From contig DJTE01000032.1 of assembly GCA_002439165.1 (NCBI GenBank), forward strand, positions 69,290 through 133,289: DNA of 64,000 nucleotides, read 5' to 3'. Source of the DNA: Chryseobacterium indologenes. GTDB taxonomy: Bacteria; Bacteroidota; Bacteroidia; Flavobacteriales; Weeksellaceae. A program made the position numbers and the translations under genes. Positions 44,181 to 53,547 of the stretch are shown piece after piece. Within the stretch, counting starts at the first letter, position 1; each line of letters begins with the position of its first letter. The notes beneath the pieces were generated by a model, which saw nothing but the letters and a program-made list of their open reading frames with translations, was not told where the DNA came from and did not search any database.

Positions 44181-45164
44181 TTACTGAAAATTCCGTTTTT
44201 CCAGCATCCCGTCTTTATATATTTCAGTGTAGATCAGCTTTCCTTTTTTTCTGGTACTGATGATGGGTTTTCCGGTTTCTTCATTATAATTCTGCAGGAG
44301 TTTATAGCATTTCCATTCTCCAACAGGTAAGCCATTTTTATACTCTGCTTCCAGGTATGTATAGGGATCTGTATATTCCGGAGATAACTGTGAATCTACA
44401 AATCTGTTGGGCTTGAATTCTACCCATTTTCCTTCTCTGCTGTGATTTTTTACCATGCCCTGTTCTTCATCATTTTTATAAAGACCATCGTGATCATAGT
44501 ATCTGGCAAACTTTCCAGAGGGAAGAATCTGGTATTTCTGTAAAGGTTTTAAGGTAAAAGGACTTTCAGAAAATTCATAATCCTGGAGGGAAATGATATG
44601 GTTTTTATCAATATTAAACAGGGTATGGCCGGCAAATCCCATTTCTCCTTCATGATGAAGGTATATTCTCTTCATATCAAGAGGTTTATTGTCCTTTGTT
44701 GAAATCAGGTATATTTTTTCAATAAACGGTTCTGCGTAACGAACGGTATTATAAACTGCCATAAAATATAGCGAATACTGCCCATTACAAATGAAACCGG
44801 AGGCTATCTTAATGGGGTCATATTTTTCGTTGACCTCTTTGCTGAATCGCAGCAAAACATCGTAATCTTCGGGAAGGATGATAATGTCTTTTTTGATGGG
44901 TGTTTCAAATTTTAAGGCACTGAGTTCTTTCAGCTTATTTTCATCCTGTAAGACAGGCAGAACAGCATCGGCGGTCATTCGTTTTGAAATATCCGTATAT
45001 CCGAAAGGCAGCGTTATACAATCCGTTGTATTGGTGTTGAACAGAATAGATCTTCTACCAGGCAACTGTGGCTCTGTGTTTGTTGCTTTGTTTTCCGTCT
45101 GAGCCGTAGTGCAGCTGAAGAAAAGGAAAAACAGAACCGTAAAAGCGATATTAATTTTAGGCAT
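44181..45164 (-). CDS. Lipoprotein, likely immunity partner of the M15-like effector
   Basis: 327 residues from the ATG at 45164. That start gives a lipoprotein signal (MPKINIAFTVLFFLFFSCTT, lipobox FFSC); the longer upstream frame has no signal. The C-terminus carries toxin_MORN-like turns (YKNGLPVGEWKCYK, then IYKDGMLEKRNFQ). The start overlaps the stop of the M15-like effector gene by 8 bp. An outer or periplasmic lipoprotein encoded directly after a peptidoglycan-targeting effector is the usual place for its immunity protein. That role is inferred. Confidence 0.7.
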   Translation of the reverse strand: MPKINIAFTVLFFLFFSCTTAQTENKATNTEPQLPGRRSILFNTNTTDCITLPFGYTDISKRMTADAVLPVLQDENKLKELSALKFETPIKKDIIILPEDYDVLLRFSKEVNEKYDPIKIASGFICNGQYSLYFMAVYNTVRYAEPFIEKIYLISTKDNKPLDMKRIYLHHEGEMGFAGHTLFNIDKNHIISLQDYEFSESPFTLKPLQKYQILPSGKFARYYDHDGLYKNDEEQGMVKNHSREGKWVEFKPNRFVDSQLSPEYTDPYTYLEAEYKNGLPVGEWKCYKLLQNYNEETGKPIISTRKKGKLIYTEIYKDGMLEKRNFQ

Positions 45165-46746
45165 ATATATCTGATATAGGAGTGAAACCGTGAACATGCA
45201 GGTGATTATTATGTCGTGGAGTAGCGGTATGTGTGGTATGAGGCAGCCGTGTGGTGACATTGTCTTCAGCACTGGGATTTGAGGTGTTGGAAAAATTTTC
45301 TGACCGGCCTGATTCAAACCCAAATTCATACAGAAGATTCCGAAGTGTTACCTGGCTGTCATAATCAAAATTCTCTGCGGTAAGGACGGTATTGAAACCA
45401 TCCTGCTGAGTCGTTAATAAATTCAGATCTCCTGCTTCTCCGTTCACATGCTCTGCACTTGGATAGCAGGAGGCATCGGAATAAGAAAAGCCCTGAGATA
45501 CGATATAGTGCTCGTTTCCCGCCTGTCTGAACTGCGCCAATGCTCCTAAGAAACCGGAAAATAAATCCGGCTGGATACTTCTTCTTCTGGTATGCTGGAA
45601 TCCGTACCGGATGATAACACCATTCCGGTTATAGTTGAAAGCTTCAAAAATCTGCGGCCCAACCCCTGCGTCGCCTATGATATCCATATCTACAAGGTCT
45701 ACTTCTCCCGGTTGATTGGCATACCATTTATCGGTAGCCCCATCTCCAAGAGTTCCGTTGGAGTACACCAGCAGCTGATGGGCATCTATACTTTCCCCGG
45801 CAGCTCTGTTCGCTGTGAAATCTATGGTCTGCAAAAGATCTCCTCTCTGGGCCGGCGGTGGAATGGTATTTACCCTTCTTTTTCTGGTTACCCTTATTTT
45901 GGTTCTGGAACAGATCCTGTGCTCATTATCGTGCTGGTCGTAATAAAAATAAACAATATCGGTAGAATGATTGCTCACCACTTTCTGGATTCTCCTTCTT
46001 CTTTCCGGATTCGTTGTGATCAATGCTAAAGTATTGTACGTATTATCACCATGATGAATGTTGTATATTGTTTTATTCACCACTCTGAATCTTCCTGTAT
46101 CATCATTTAAGAAAATGCCTGCTCCGTTTACTTCTTCCTGACCATCCTTATAGGCACAGGGATTATTGTCTGTTCTTTCCACCGCTACTTCCAGATTAAT
46201 ACTGCCATCTGTGAGTCTTGCGGTCCATTCATCAAGAGTAGCTCTGGAATCTGGTCTGAGCTGCAGCTTAATAATGGCTTTGTTGATATGATCGCTTCGT
46301 AAATTAGTGTAATCACGGGTTCCGGCTCTGTTGTTCAGGGCATCGAAATTTCCGACCTGTACGGTAAACAGCCTTTGTGCCTCATACCGGTTGGGGGATA
46401 TAAAGCGCATTAACTGTAATGGGTCTGTATTTCCGGTCAGGGTATCTGCGGAAGGTCTTATCACTACATCTATACTCAGGTCTGTCATATTGCTGGTTTC
46501 CAGGATGAGATACACTGTTTTTCCCAATATGGCATCGTAGGGAATCGCCTGGTTCAGATGATCCTGCTGTACGTGGGCAGAATCAATTTTTGTGAAACTT
46601 ACTCTGGTTCCATTGTCTGTGGTTACTTTTTTGGCAAAATACACATCGGTGATACGCTGTAATGAATCATCGGGAGTATCGGGAGCCAATGGTCCATTCA
46701 AGGTTTGGGTCTGCCCGGAATCTGTTATTGTAATACGTGTCGCCAT
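45157..46746 (-). CDS. Putative T6SS effector with M15-like peptidase domain
   Basis: 529 residues with no signal peptide. The N-terminus includes ITDVYFAKKVT near residue 33, similar to the IYFAKQVP of the lysozyme-like effector, perhaps a shared delivery domain. The C-terminus has the zinc-peptidase layout of family M15: SAEHVNGEAGDL near 430-442 (the S-x-H-x-x-G-x-A-x-D pattern) and HNNHLHVHG near 514-522. M15 enzymes cut peptide cross-links in peptidoglycan. It overlaps a lipoprotein gene at its 3' end and lies in the vgrG-led cargo block. Strong candidate for a cell-wall-degrading effector. Confidence 0.7.
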   Translation of the reverse strand: MATRITITDSGQTQTLNGPLAPDTPDDSLQRITDVYFAKKVTTDNGTRVSFTKIDSAHVQQDHLNQAIPYDAILGKTVYLILETSNMTDLSIDVVIRPSADTLTGNTDPLQLMRFISPNRYEAQRLFTVQVGNFDALNNRAGTRDYTNLRSDHINKAIIKLQLRPDSRATLDEWTARLTDGSINLEVAVERTDNNPCAYKDGQEEVNGAGIFLNDDTGRFRVVNKTIYNIHHGDNTYNTLALITTNPERRRRIQKVVSNHSTDIVYFYYDQHDNEHRICSRTKIRVTRKRRVNTIPPPAQRGDLLQTIDFTANRAAGESIDAHQLLVYSNGTLGDGATDKWYANQPGEVDLVDMDIIGDAGVGPQIFEAFNYNRNGVIIRYGFQHTRRRSIQPDLFSGFLGALAQFRQAGNEHYIVSQGFSYSDASCYPSAEHVNGEAGDLNLLTTQQDGFNTVLTAENFDYDSQVTLRNLLYEFGFESGRSENFSNTSNPSAEDNVTTRLPHTTHTATPRHNNHLHVHGFTPISDIYA

Positions 46747-46874
46747 TTTAAAATTTTTCTTTTTTTAATACGGGTGATTATCCAAATAATGAACATACAC
46801 ATGCCGGAATGGCATAATCCTTCGCCGGATTTTTCATCTGGCGGGTTCTGCATTTCTTCAGTTTATCCGGATTT

Positions 46875-47753
46875 TTATAATTCCTCATAGCTTATTTCTT
46901 TGATATGACAGATGATCTTTTTCTGATAATTTTCCCCCAGCGAAAATTCTATGGTCAGCTTATGTTCCAAAACTTCTCTGGTGGTAAAATCCAGTAACAT
47001 CTGCCCTTTATATTTGTCCAGTTTCGGAACATCTGTTTCACGGTTACAGTCTATTTCCTTTCTTTTCATTTCTCCGTAGAACATTTCCCTGTTTTTATCT
47101 GAAGGAATACTGCCGGTATACTGTAACAGCAATAATTCATCATCACAGCGCATGGCATCCGATTCCACCGTTTCGTCTATATCTATTATGGTATTGGTCA
47201 TAAAATTAGAATAGCGCGTACTGTATTTTATCTGGTGCTCTTTCTCATACGTTCCATAAAATTTATGGAGGATCATTCCGAAATGGCTGTTTTTTAAAAA
47301 GTCTCTACTGACTAAGTTTTCCTTTTGGTAGAAATCTTTTAAAAACCGGTAAAAATCTTCAGCTTTTTTACCGACATAGGACCGGGAGAGCTTTTCCACC
47401 GTTTTTTCCACTTTAGCCTGAAGGCCAGGCAGACCCTGTATATTTTTTAAACGTCCGTATCCGTCTGTTATCAGCACTACTTCATTATTGATGTCTGCAA
47501 TTCCGGCTAAGAAATCTTTTTCGGACAGTGAGAGTTCCTTATCCCGGTGAACCCTGTCAAAAATTTCTATATGGTATTCAAATTTTCCTTCTTCCAAAAG
47601 CTTCAGTGTAACATGAAAAATCTTATTGAGTTCGCTTCTGTGAGTTTTTCCGTTGGTGGTGGTATATTCATTACAGGAATAACGGTAAAATTTTTTTCCT
47701 TCGGTAAGGTTTAATTTAATATCTATGGGAAACACTGGCTCCATAATTTTCAC
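46875..47753 (-). CDS. Unrecognised protein of the T6SS cargo block
   Basis: 292 residues; MEPVFPIDIK at 47744 is an alternative start. No signal peptide. Residues 1-100 look beta-rich (DIKLNLTEGKKFYRYSCNEY), 100-180 helical (LQAKVEKTVEKLSRSYVGKK), and the end beta-rich again (LLDFTTREVLEHKLTIEFSL). It sits between the two peptidoglycan-targeting effector units. An adaptor/chaperone loading the downstream effector is one reading; an immunity or structural accessory protein is another. Confidence 0.6.
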   Translation of the reverse strand: MKIMEPVFPIDIKLNLTEGKKFYRYSCNEYTTTNGKTHRSELNKIFHVTLKLLEEGKFEYHIEIFDRVHRDKELSLSEKDFLAGIADINNEVVLITDGYGRLKNIQGLPGLQAKVEKTVEKLSRSYVGKKAEDFYRFLKDFYQKENLVSRDFLKNSHFGMILHKFYGTYEKEHQIKYSTRYSNFMTNTIIDIDETVESDAMRCDDELLLLQYTGSIPSDKNREMFYGEMKRKEIDCNRETDVPKLDKYKGQMLLDFTTREVLEHKLTIEFSLGENYQKKIICHIKEISYEEL

Positions 47754-47785
47754 TCATTTTACAGGCTGTGGCTGCAGCTTTTATT

Positions 47786-48268
47786 TTACTCAAAAACTAC
47801 TTTCCCTGCGGAAGAGATCCACTGGTTTTTTTTGTTCCAGGATCCGTCGCAGTCCTGCTGCAGCTGTTTAACTATTTTTGCTTTTTTCAGATCAATAATT
47901 GCACACGTATAATTTTCGTGCAGGGTACTGTCTTTATCGCTTTCATACACATAATCTTTGATGATAGCATCCACTACCACGTAATTGGCATTAGGGGACA
48001 GGGAGGTAAAGAGTTCGCTTCCGGTACCTTTATATTGATTTCCCTTATCTACTTTTATTTTTTTCTTTTTATTGATAATATAGAGGTTGTACCATAGCTT
48101 CATATCTTTGTTGTATGATGCATAATACAGGGATACATTATTATTTAAAGCAAGCAGGGTATCTTTCTTTACCGTTTTTCTGTGCCCATCATGATTCCGG
48201 GGGGAAGCCATATTTCCACACGTAATTAAAATCACTGAAATCATCAGCAGGCTTGTTATTTTTTTCAT
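47786..48268 (-). CDS. Lipoprotein, likely immunity to the lysozyme-like effector
   Basis: 160 residues. Signal with lipobox (MKKITSLLMISVILITCGNM, Cys at about residue 17). The mature part is polar with SLYYASYNKDMKLWYNLYII and ends QWISSAGKVVFE. Its ATG overlaps the stop of the lysozyme-like effector gene by 4 bp, so translation is coupled. A periplasm-facing lipoprotein fits protection of the cell's own wall. Role inferred. Confidence 0.7.
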   Translation of the reverse strand: MKKITSLLMISVILITCGNMASPRNHDGHRKTVKKDTLLALNNNVSLYYASYNKDMKLWYNLYIINKKKKIKVDKGNQYKGTGSELFTSLSPNANYVVVDAIIKDYVYESDKDSTLHENYTCAIIDLKKAKIVKQLQQDCDGSWNKKNQWISSAGKVVFE

Positions 48269-49929
48269 GATAAGTTTGAATTGTTTTTCATTTTTTCATA
48301 CCGTTTATCCATATCGGTGCCTCTTCTTTTATTACCGTAATCATCAAGAATTTCCTGTTCATAGGTACTGTGCATATTTCCCCATTCTCCGGGGTTTCTC
48401 GATATTTTTGCAAGTTTTTCGCCTTCTTTTCTGGTTTTGTTTTCTTTATCCGTATTGGCATCTTTTTTAGCAAAAAACCTGTTTAATGCAGCGCCGAAAT
48501 CATCTTTTACAAACCCAGGCCTGTTGATGTGATGATCCAGTGCGGTGGCTTTTCCTAATTTTGATTTTAAATACTCCGACAGTTGATAGGAATATCCGGC
48601 AGGCACTAAAGGCATAACCACTTCTTTTAATCTTTTGATAAAATCCAGCACCTGTTTTTCCTGAAATGTTTTATCAATAACGGCATTCACGATCGGCTGC
48701 AGAGGTTTGGATTCTACCGCTTTTCCAAATAAAGATTCTTTACAGTTTTCCCTGATTTTAGCGGACAGCGTGTTGCCTGTAATTTTTTCCGCTTTGGAAT
48801 CTGCCGGATCTTTATAATACAAAATCCCTGAATCAACCGTCCATCCGCAGGATACAAACAGTTCTTCATATTTTTCAGGGTACTGGGCTTTAAATTCTTC
48901 AACCTGAGTGGTAAATTCACCTTTTCCGGTATGATCCACTGTTTTCTGCATCGCTCCGGCGGTTAATATCATCTTTTCACCGGAAAGATCCCAGTCATAG
49001 GACTGAACGGAATCCAGCTTGCCTTCATTCTCAGACATTCCCACGAGAATAGCTTTTTCTTCGGTGGTAATTTTACTGTCTTCAATTAAAGTATCCCAGT
49101 CGGCATAGTTCTCCAGTTTCTTCGTACCCCAGTAGGCGGGTCCGTATTCACCGCTGTACCGGGTACAGGTAATGGTATATTTCTTTCCGCAGTCACAGTA
49201 TCTGATCTCGAATCTTTCGCTGTCTTTATTCAGGAATTCATGGGTGTCATCCGGAAATTTTACTTCATCTTCTGTTTCTTTTACTTCGGCTTTAAAATAT
49301 AAAAAGGCATTTAAATCATCTCTTTTGTTAAGTTTTTCGATCAGTTTATTTACATCTTCATCACTTTTGGGACGAAGCGTTATTTCTTTGGAATAAACCA
49401 GTGTTCCGTTGATGCTGAATTCAATTTTGCTTTTCTCTTCTTCTCCATCTAAAAATTTCACCGGATTGTCGTAGACATTTTCAGCGTTTTCCAGTTTATT
49501 TTCGTGGATTTCAACCGAGAGTTTTCCGCTTGCCCCTTCACAGTTGGCGACTACCCATACTTTCTTTTTAATGGTGGTGCTGTTGATCCTCTCAAAATCA
49601 AAATCAGGAGTGCCGTCCGCTTTTTTTGCCTGTACTTCTTCTTCCCACGTGATTTTCACCTCTTCTTTTGCTTTTAGCCGTACAGAATCTTCTTTATCGG
49701 CCCGGATGTTCCTTCTTCCTTTTTTTTCATATCTCTTTTTTACATCAGATACCAGCCCGCCACTTTTTACGGTATAGGTTTCTTCTTTGGTTTCCCAGGT
49801 CATTTTAGGAACCTGCTTCGCAAAATATATTTTCACCACATTCACTTCATGATCTACCTGGTGCGGCACATCATAAACCTTCTGATTGGGGTTTGCAGCA
49901 TAATCATCTTTTTGTTGTTCGTCACTCAT
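48265..49929 (-). CDS. Putative T6SS effector with lysozyme-like domain
   Basis: 554 residues, charged, without a signal peptide. N-terminal beta domain with VVKIYFAKQVP near 33-42. The middle (about 285-390) runs KAILVGMSENEGKLDSVQSY, DWDLSGEKMILTAGAMQKT, GKGEFTTQVEEFKAQYPEKY and FVSCGW. This order (S-E-N-E-G, then D...S.G..Q, then G.L....P) is typical of lysozyme-like peptidoglycan hydrolases; the Glu near residue 298-300 would be catalytic. The C-terminus is a charged helical tail with EWGNMHSTYEQEILDDYG. The identification is by pattern only. A lipoprotein gene follows with overlap. Confidence 0.65.
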   Translation of the reverse strand: MSDEQQKDDYAANPNQKVYDVPHQVDHEVNVVKIYFAKQVPKMTWETKEETYTVKSGGLVSDVKKRYEKKGRRNIRADKEDSVRLKAKEEVKITWEEEVQAKKADGTPDFDFERINSTTIKKKVWVVANCEGASGKLSVEIHENKLENAENVYDNPVKFLDGEEEKSKIEFSINGTLVYSKEITLRPKSDEDVNKLIEKLNKRDDLNAFLYFKAEVKETEDEVKFPDDTHEFLNKDSERFEIRYCDCGKKYTITCTRYSGEYGPAYWGTKKLENYADWDTLIEDSKITTEEKAILVGMSENEGKLDSVQSYDWDLSGEKMILTAGAMQKTVDHTGKGEFTTQVEEFKAQYPEKYEELFVSCGWTVDSGILYYKDPADSKAEKITGNTLSAKIRENCKESLFGKAVESKPLQPIVNAVIDKTFQEKQVLDFIKRLKEVVMPLVPAGYSYQLSEYLKSKLGKATALDHHINRPGFVKDDFGAALNRFFAKKDANTDKENKTRKEGEKLAKISRNPGEWGNMHSTYEQEILDDYGNKRRGTDMDKRYEKMKNNSNLS

Positions 49930-49949
49930 AATCTTTTATTTTGAGCTGA

Positions 49950-50525
49950 TTAATAAAAATCACCTGATTTATTATACTTTGTTTCCAAGTCTTTTATCAC
50001 TTTCAATTTTAATTCTGAAGGCAGATCATTCAGTCTCATATTCAGATGATCATTGATCCTGCATTTTCCATCTTCACCACAATAGTATTTGATATGATAC
50101 AGATACTTTTTACGGTTATACAGTATAATTAATGAGACTTTTGTATCATTATCCCAGTTTCCGCAGTACGTAAAAGGGATGAAGACAGCCTGACTTTTAT
50201 TTACGGTATAACTGGATATATTCTCTGCTTTTAAATTAATTAAACCCGATTGTGCATCCGGATAATGATAAACTATACTATCGCTGTAATTTTTATTTTT
50301 AATAACAGCGCTGATGATTGTTACTGCTCCGTCAAATCTCTCTTTTTCAGCATTACACGGATTAATTACTTTCACGGTCAGTTTACTGAATTCTTTTCCG
50401 TCTTTAAAGCTTCTATTGACAATTAATGAATCCTGGTAATACATCTTCAGGCTGTCATGAACAGCTTTTTGCCCATAAACAGAGATCAAGAAAAATAATA
50501 TGAAGCCAGTAATCAATTTTTTCAT
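49950..50525 (-). CDS. Small exported protein in the cargo block
   Basis: 191 residues from the ATG at 50525, which gives a signal peptide (MKKLITGFILFFLISVYGQK); the longer frame starts 16 codons earlier without one. The mature part includes SKLTVKVINPCNAEKERFDG and two more Cys (FTYCGNWDND, YYCGEDGKCRIN). It lies 58 bp downstream of the 235-residue lipoprotein and 20 bp before the lysozyme-like effector. Possible immunity protein for the effector upstream; not recognised. Confidence 0.6.
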   Translation of the reverse strand: MKKLITGFILFFLISVYGQKAVHDSLKMYYQDSLIVNRSFKDGKEFSKLTVKVINPCNAEKERFDGAVTIISAVIKNKNYSDSIVYHYPDAQSGLINLKAENISSYTVNKSQAVFIPFTYCGNWDNDTKVSLIILYNRKKYLYHIKYYCGEDGKCRINDHLNMRLNDLPSELKLKVIKDLETKYNKSGDFY

Positions 50526-50583
50526 TTTTTGTAATAAACAGTTAAAGTTTTGATCTTCATATTTGCAATTCAATGGGTTAATT

Positions 50584-51291
50584 TTACAAATCTTTAAAGG
50601 ATGTTTTTAACCTGTAACTTATTAATTCATTTAAATACAGTGCTTTGATTGGGAGAGCAAAATTGTTTTTAATTGCATAAAACTCTTCCGGATAGTATAT
50701 TTTCCTGACTTCTGGATCTAAATTTTTTAAATTAAACTTTTCATTTTTTAAATTTGTTTTGAAACCTTTTATATTTTCTTTTGCATATTTCAAATCTTCT
50801 GTATTTCTGAATTTTGGATAGCTGTAATAATTTCCATTTTTATCTTTGAACACATTATCATATTGATATTTCTGATGGAAATAATGGCTGTCTTTTTTAT
50901 CTTCTGAGAGGTAAAGAATTACAACGTCTCTTTCTGAAAATGCAGGTTTTCCATAATGATCATAGGCTACAAATTCAATGGTATCATTCGGTAAATTATT
51001 GAAAATGTTTTTCACTACTTTATATTGACAACGAAATGCATAATCCATCACATAATGTTGTTTAATAACACTCACTGAATCTCCGGTTTCTTCATCAATT
51101 TCTTTTCCTGTAATCTCATTATTGATGTTGGGGTTAAATTCTTCAACTGAAATTTTCTCTCCTATAAATACATAAAGGTTGATTGAATCATTTATACTTC
51201 CAACCGAAATATCCTTAGACACATTTACAGATGAATGACAACTCATAAAAACTGATAATAATGCTATAATTACAATCTGAATAACTTTCAT
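50584..51291 (-). CDS. Lipoprotein in the cargo block
   Basis: 235 residues. MKVIQIVIIALLSVFMSCHS is a lipoprotein signal with Cys at residue 18. The mature part is acidic (INNEITGKEIDEETGDSVSV) with DTIEFVAYDHYGKPAFSERD and a basic tail. It follows the four-helix membrane protein by 53 bp. It may protect against the DUF6402 effector or be a spare immunity gene; not recognised. Confidence 0.65.
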   Translation of the reverse strand: MKVIQIVIIALLSVFMSCHSSVNVSKDISVGSINDSINLYVFIGEKISVEEFNPNINNEITGKEIDEETGDSVSVIKQHYVMDYAFRCQYKVVKNIFNNLPNDTIEFVAYDHYGKPAFSERDVVILYLSEDKKDSHYFHQKYQYDNVFKDKNGNYYSYPKFRNTEDLKYAKENIKGFKTNLKNEKFNLKNLDPEVRKIYYPEEFYAIKNNFALPIKALYLNELISYRLKTSFKDL

Positions 51292-51344
51292 CTCTAAAAT
51301 TTAAACATTCTAAACCATTGTTTACTTTTCTAATTCTTATTTGT

Positions 51345-51830
51345 TTAAGAATGATCGATAATAAAAGTTTTATAATTTTTAATAATAAAAAATGACATTC
51401 CAAAAACTAAAAAGTTAAAAGGGATAGCACTTAAAATAGCCCAACCGCCCCAGATTAACCCATAAAACATATCTGAAAATATTTTTTTAAAAAGATCAGC
51501 TCCCTGGGGAAAGTAGCCTGCATTCATATCAAAAATAGACCACAACAAACCGGAAAAAACTAAAGAAAGCACAATCCAGACTACATAAAAAATAAAATAG
51601 AACATATTGCTGTGAGCAGTCTTTCTGTTTCCTGTCAACAGCATCGTTATCATAAAAAAAACAGCAAATACCATAATAAATGAATAAGGATGCGCCCAGT
51701 GATAGGCTGATCCCAAAGGAGAACCCACGACTTTATCAACCAAATTATTCAAAATAAGGTACAGTACGGATGCAGCGACAAAAAATATCGTACTGCATAA
51801 AACAGTATAGGATAATCTATTCAATTTCAT
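51345..51830 (-). CDS. Four-helix membrane protein, likely immunity partner
   Basis: 161 residues from the ATG at 51830 (MKLNRLSYTVLCSTIFFVAA); starts at 51860 or 51842 are also possible. Four hydrophobic segments: SYTVLCSTIFFVAASVLYLI, SFIMVFAVFFMITMLL, FYFIFYVVWIVLSLVFSGLL and AILSAIPFNFLVFGMSFFII. The start overlaps the end of the DUF6402 effector gene. A membrane immunity protein would suggest a membrane-acting toxin. Role inferred. Confidence 0.65.
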   Translation of the reverse strand: MKLNRLSYTVLCSTIFFVAASVLYLILNNLVDKVVGSPLGSAYHWAHPYSFIMVFAVFFMITMLLTGNRKTAHSNMFYFIFYVVWIVLSLVFSGLLWSIFDMNAGYFPQGADLFKKIFSDMFYGLIWGGWAILSAIPFNFLVFGMSFFIIKNYKTFIIDHS

Positions 51831-53469
51831 TAGGGGAAGCATAAAATTCATGATATACATTTAAATATTTTACATCGGTATATAAGTTAAAGTCCATTCC
51901 TTTCTTATAATCTTTTCTCCATTCTCTATATGATTTATTTTCTATGGTATAATAAGTATCTTTAGTAACTCCATATGGATTTACCGATACCGCATTCTTT
52001 TTAGGCGACCAGTCACCCAGATATTCATCTTCTGTGATAAAATCGAAACTGTCCTTTACATAAACTCCAATTTTTGTGATCTTAACCAGATAGCTGTTTA
52101 AACTCATTCCTAAAGGTGATTTCCAGCTTTTACGGGTAATGGTCCCAAATGCAATGACTCTAAACTGGCAGCTTGCCAGTGTTCCGAATAAATCGTCTAA
52201 AGGTTCCATTGAAAAAGGATTTTTGCTGATATTATAGGAAACACTCTGATAATAAAACCTCTCAAATAACGGCATTATTTCCCGGGCTTTTTTTCCTCCT
52301 AATTTAGGCTGTTCAATATCATTAAACGTCCGGATGTCATTTCGGGATACTCCGAAATTTACCGTTTCGTTATCTTTTTTAGGAAGCTTTAAACCGACAT
52401 CAGGATTTCTTACCATTTCTTTAATCCTTTTTTTCAGAAGCTTTACCGCATTTTCAGATTTCCATTTAGTGGTCGTAATTTTATCATATTCGGTTTTCAT
52501 TCTGGAATAGGATAGTACCCAGTCCATAGAGAGTAGGTCAACTTTAGGATCAACTAACCAGGGCTTATCATTTTCATTGCCATTAAACCATATTTCCTGC
52601 AGCATTTTAGCTTTGGTCCAGTTCAATGCGCCTTCTATTTTGGGAACAAATTCAACGGCGTGAATTTTGAGATGATCAGTTTCCTGTGGCAGTTCATAGG
52701 TGCTGTTTTCAAGTTTAATTTCCGCATATAACTGTATTATGCTTTCTCCGCCTTTGGTAAACAGATCTGCTGTTAAAGGGATTTTAATAGAATTTTTTTC
52801 ATAGCCGATAGTATATTCTTTTTCATATACATTATCATCATTTAATGGCCCTGAATCTAATTCATATACCGTAAATGTTATCTTTTTTCCTATCGCCGCT
52901 TTATTCACTTCAAAATAAAAACGTAACTGATCATCACCGTAAGGATGCAGCTTTATTTTTTGATTATTTTTATCGACCCAATACCCTGAAATGATGATGG
53001 GTTTATCATCAATACTGGAAGCTATACTTGCCACTTTCGGAATCGGTGAAGCAACAGCCGCATTAAAATCCGGAGTGCAATTGATGTAAGATTCTTTTAC
53101 CAGAACGGTCTGTTCCTGTATGATGGAGGTTCCCAGGTTCTGCCAGGGGCTTAATTTGATCACGCTCATGCAGGGTGGGGGAGACATATTCTGGGCAGGC
53201 CATTTCGGGTGCCCGCAGGTTCCTTTAAACTGAAGGTTCACCATGTTGTTCCCATCACCTTTTGTGGCAAATAGTTTATCCTGGAGGATGATTTCGTTGG
53301 AGGTAACTTTCAGTTCTCCGGGCGCCTGAGCATAAGGGCAGCTCAGTTTGGCTCCATGCATTACCATTTCTCTTTTTTCTGATGGAGAATCTTCGCCGGA
53401 TTTTTTCTGCCGTTCCGCTCTTTTTTCAGAAAGCTTCCGGTCATGCGCTGAAGTCTTTTGCTCTTCCAT
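51817..53469 (-). CDS. DUF4280 PAAR-like / DUF6402 T6SS effector
   Basis: 550 residues. After a charged start comes a DUF4280 PAAR-like tip domain (about 35-130): MVMHGAKLSCPYAQAPGELK, GTCGHPKWPAQNMSPPPCMS, YINC, with Cys residues placed to bind metal. A beta-sandwich linker (about 150-260; IISGYWVDKNNQKIKLHP) follows. The C-terminal half matches DUF6402: FYYQSVSYNI, LDDLFGTLASCQFRVIAFGT, KIGVYVKDSFDF, LGDWSPKK, NKSYREWRKDYKKGMDFNLY. DUF6402 is found as a C-terminal toxin-type module; its activity is not known to me. It lies 78 bp after vgrG. Confidence 0.8.
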   Translation of the reverse strand: MEEQKTSAHDRKLSEKRAERQKKSGEDSPSEKREMVMHGAKLSCPYAQAPGELKVTSNEIILQDKLFATKGDGNNMVNLQFKGTCGHPKWPAQNMSPPPCMSVIKLSPWQNLGTSIIQEQTVLVKESYINCTPDFNAAVASPIPKVASIASSIDDKPIIISGYWVDKNNQKIKLHPYGDDQLRFYFEVNKAAIGKKITFTVYELDSGPLNDDNVYEKEYTIGYEKNSIKIPLTADLFTKGGESIIQLYAEIKLENSTYELPQETDHLKIHAVEFVPKIEGALNWTKAKMLQEIWFNGNENDKPWLVDPKVDLLSMDWVLSYSRMKTEYDKITTTKWKSENAVKLLKKRIKEMVRNPDVGLKLPKKDNETVNFGVSRNDIRTFNDIEQPKLGGKKAREIMPLFERFYYQSVSYNISKNPFSMEPLDDLFGTLASCQFRVIAFGTITRKSWKSPLGMSLNSYLVKITKIGVYVKDSFDFITEDEYLGDWSPKKNAVSVNPYGVTKDTYYTIENKSYREWRKDYKKGMDFNLYTDVKYLNVYHEFYASPNEIE

Positions 53470-53547
53470 GTGTAGATATTTTGGATTTGGATTCAGTTGT
53501 TATAGCCGTTAACAATTGAAAATTTACTTTCATCACCCGAAACAGGC

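Noticed and set aside
45165..45329. Longer start for the lipoprotein after the M15-like effector
   Set aside because: It would bury the lipoprotein signal and overlap the effector gene by 170 bp.
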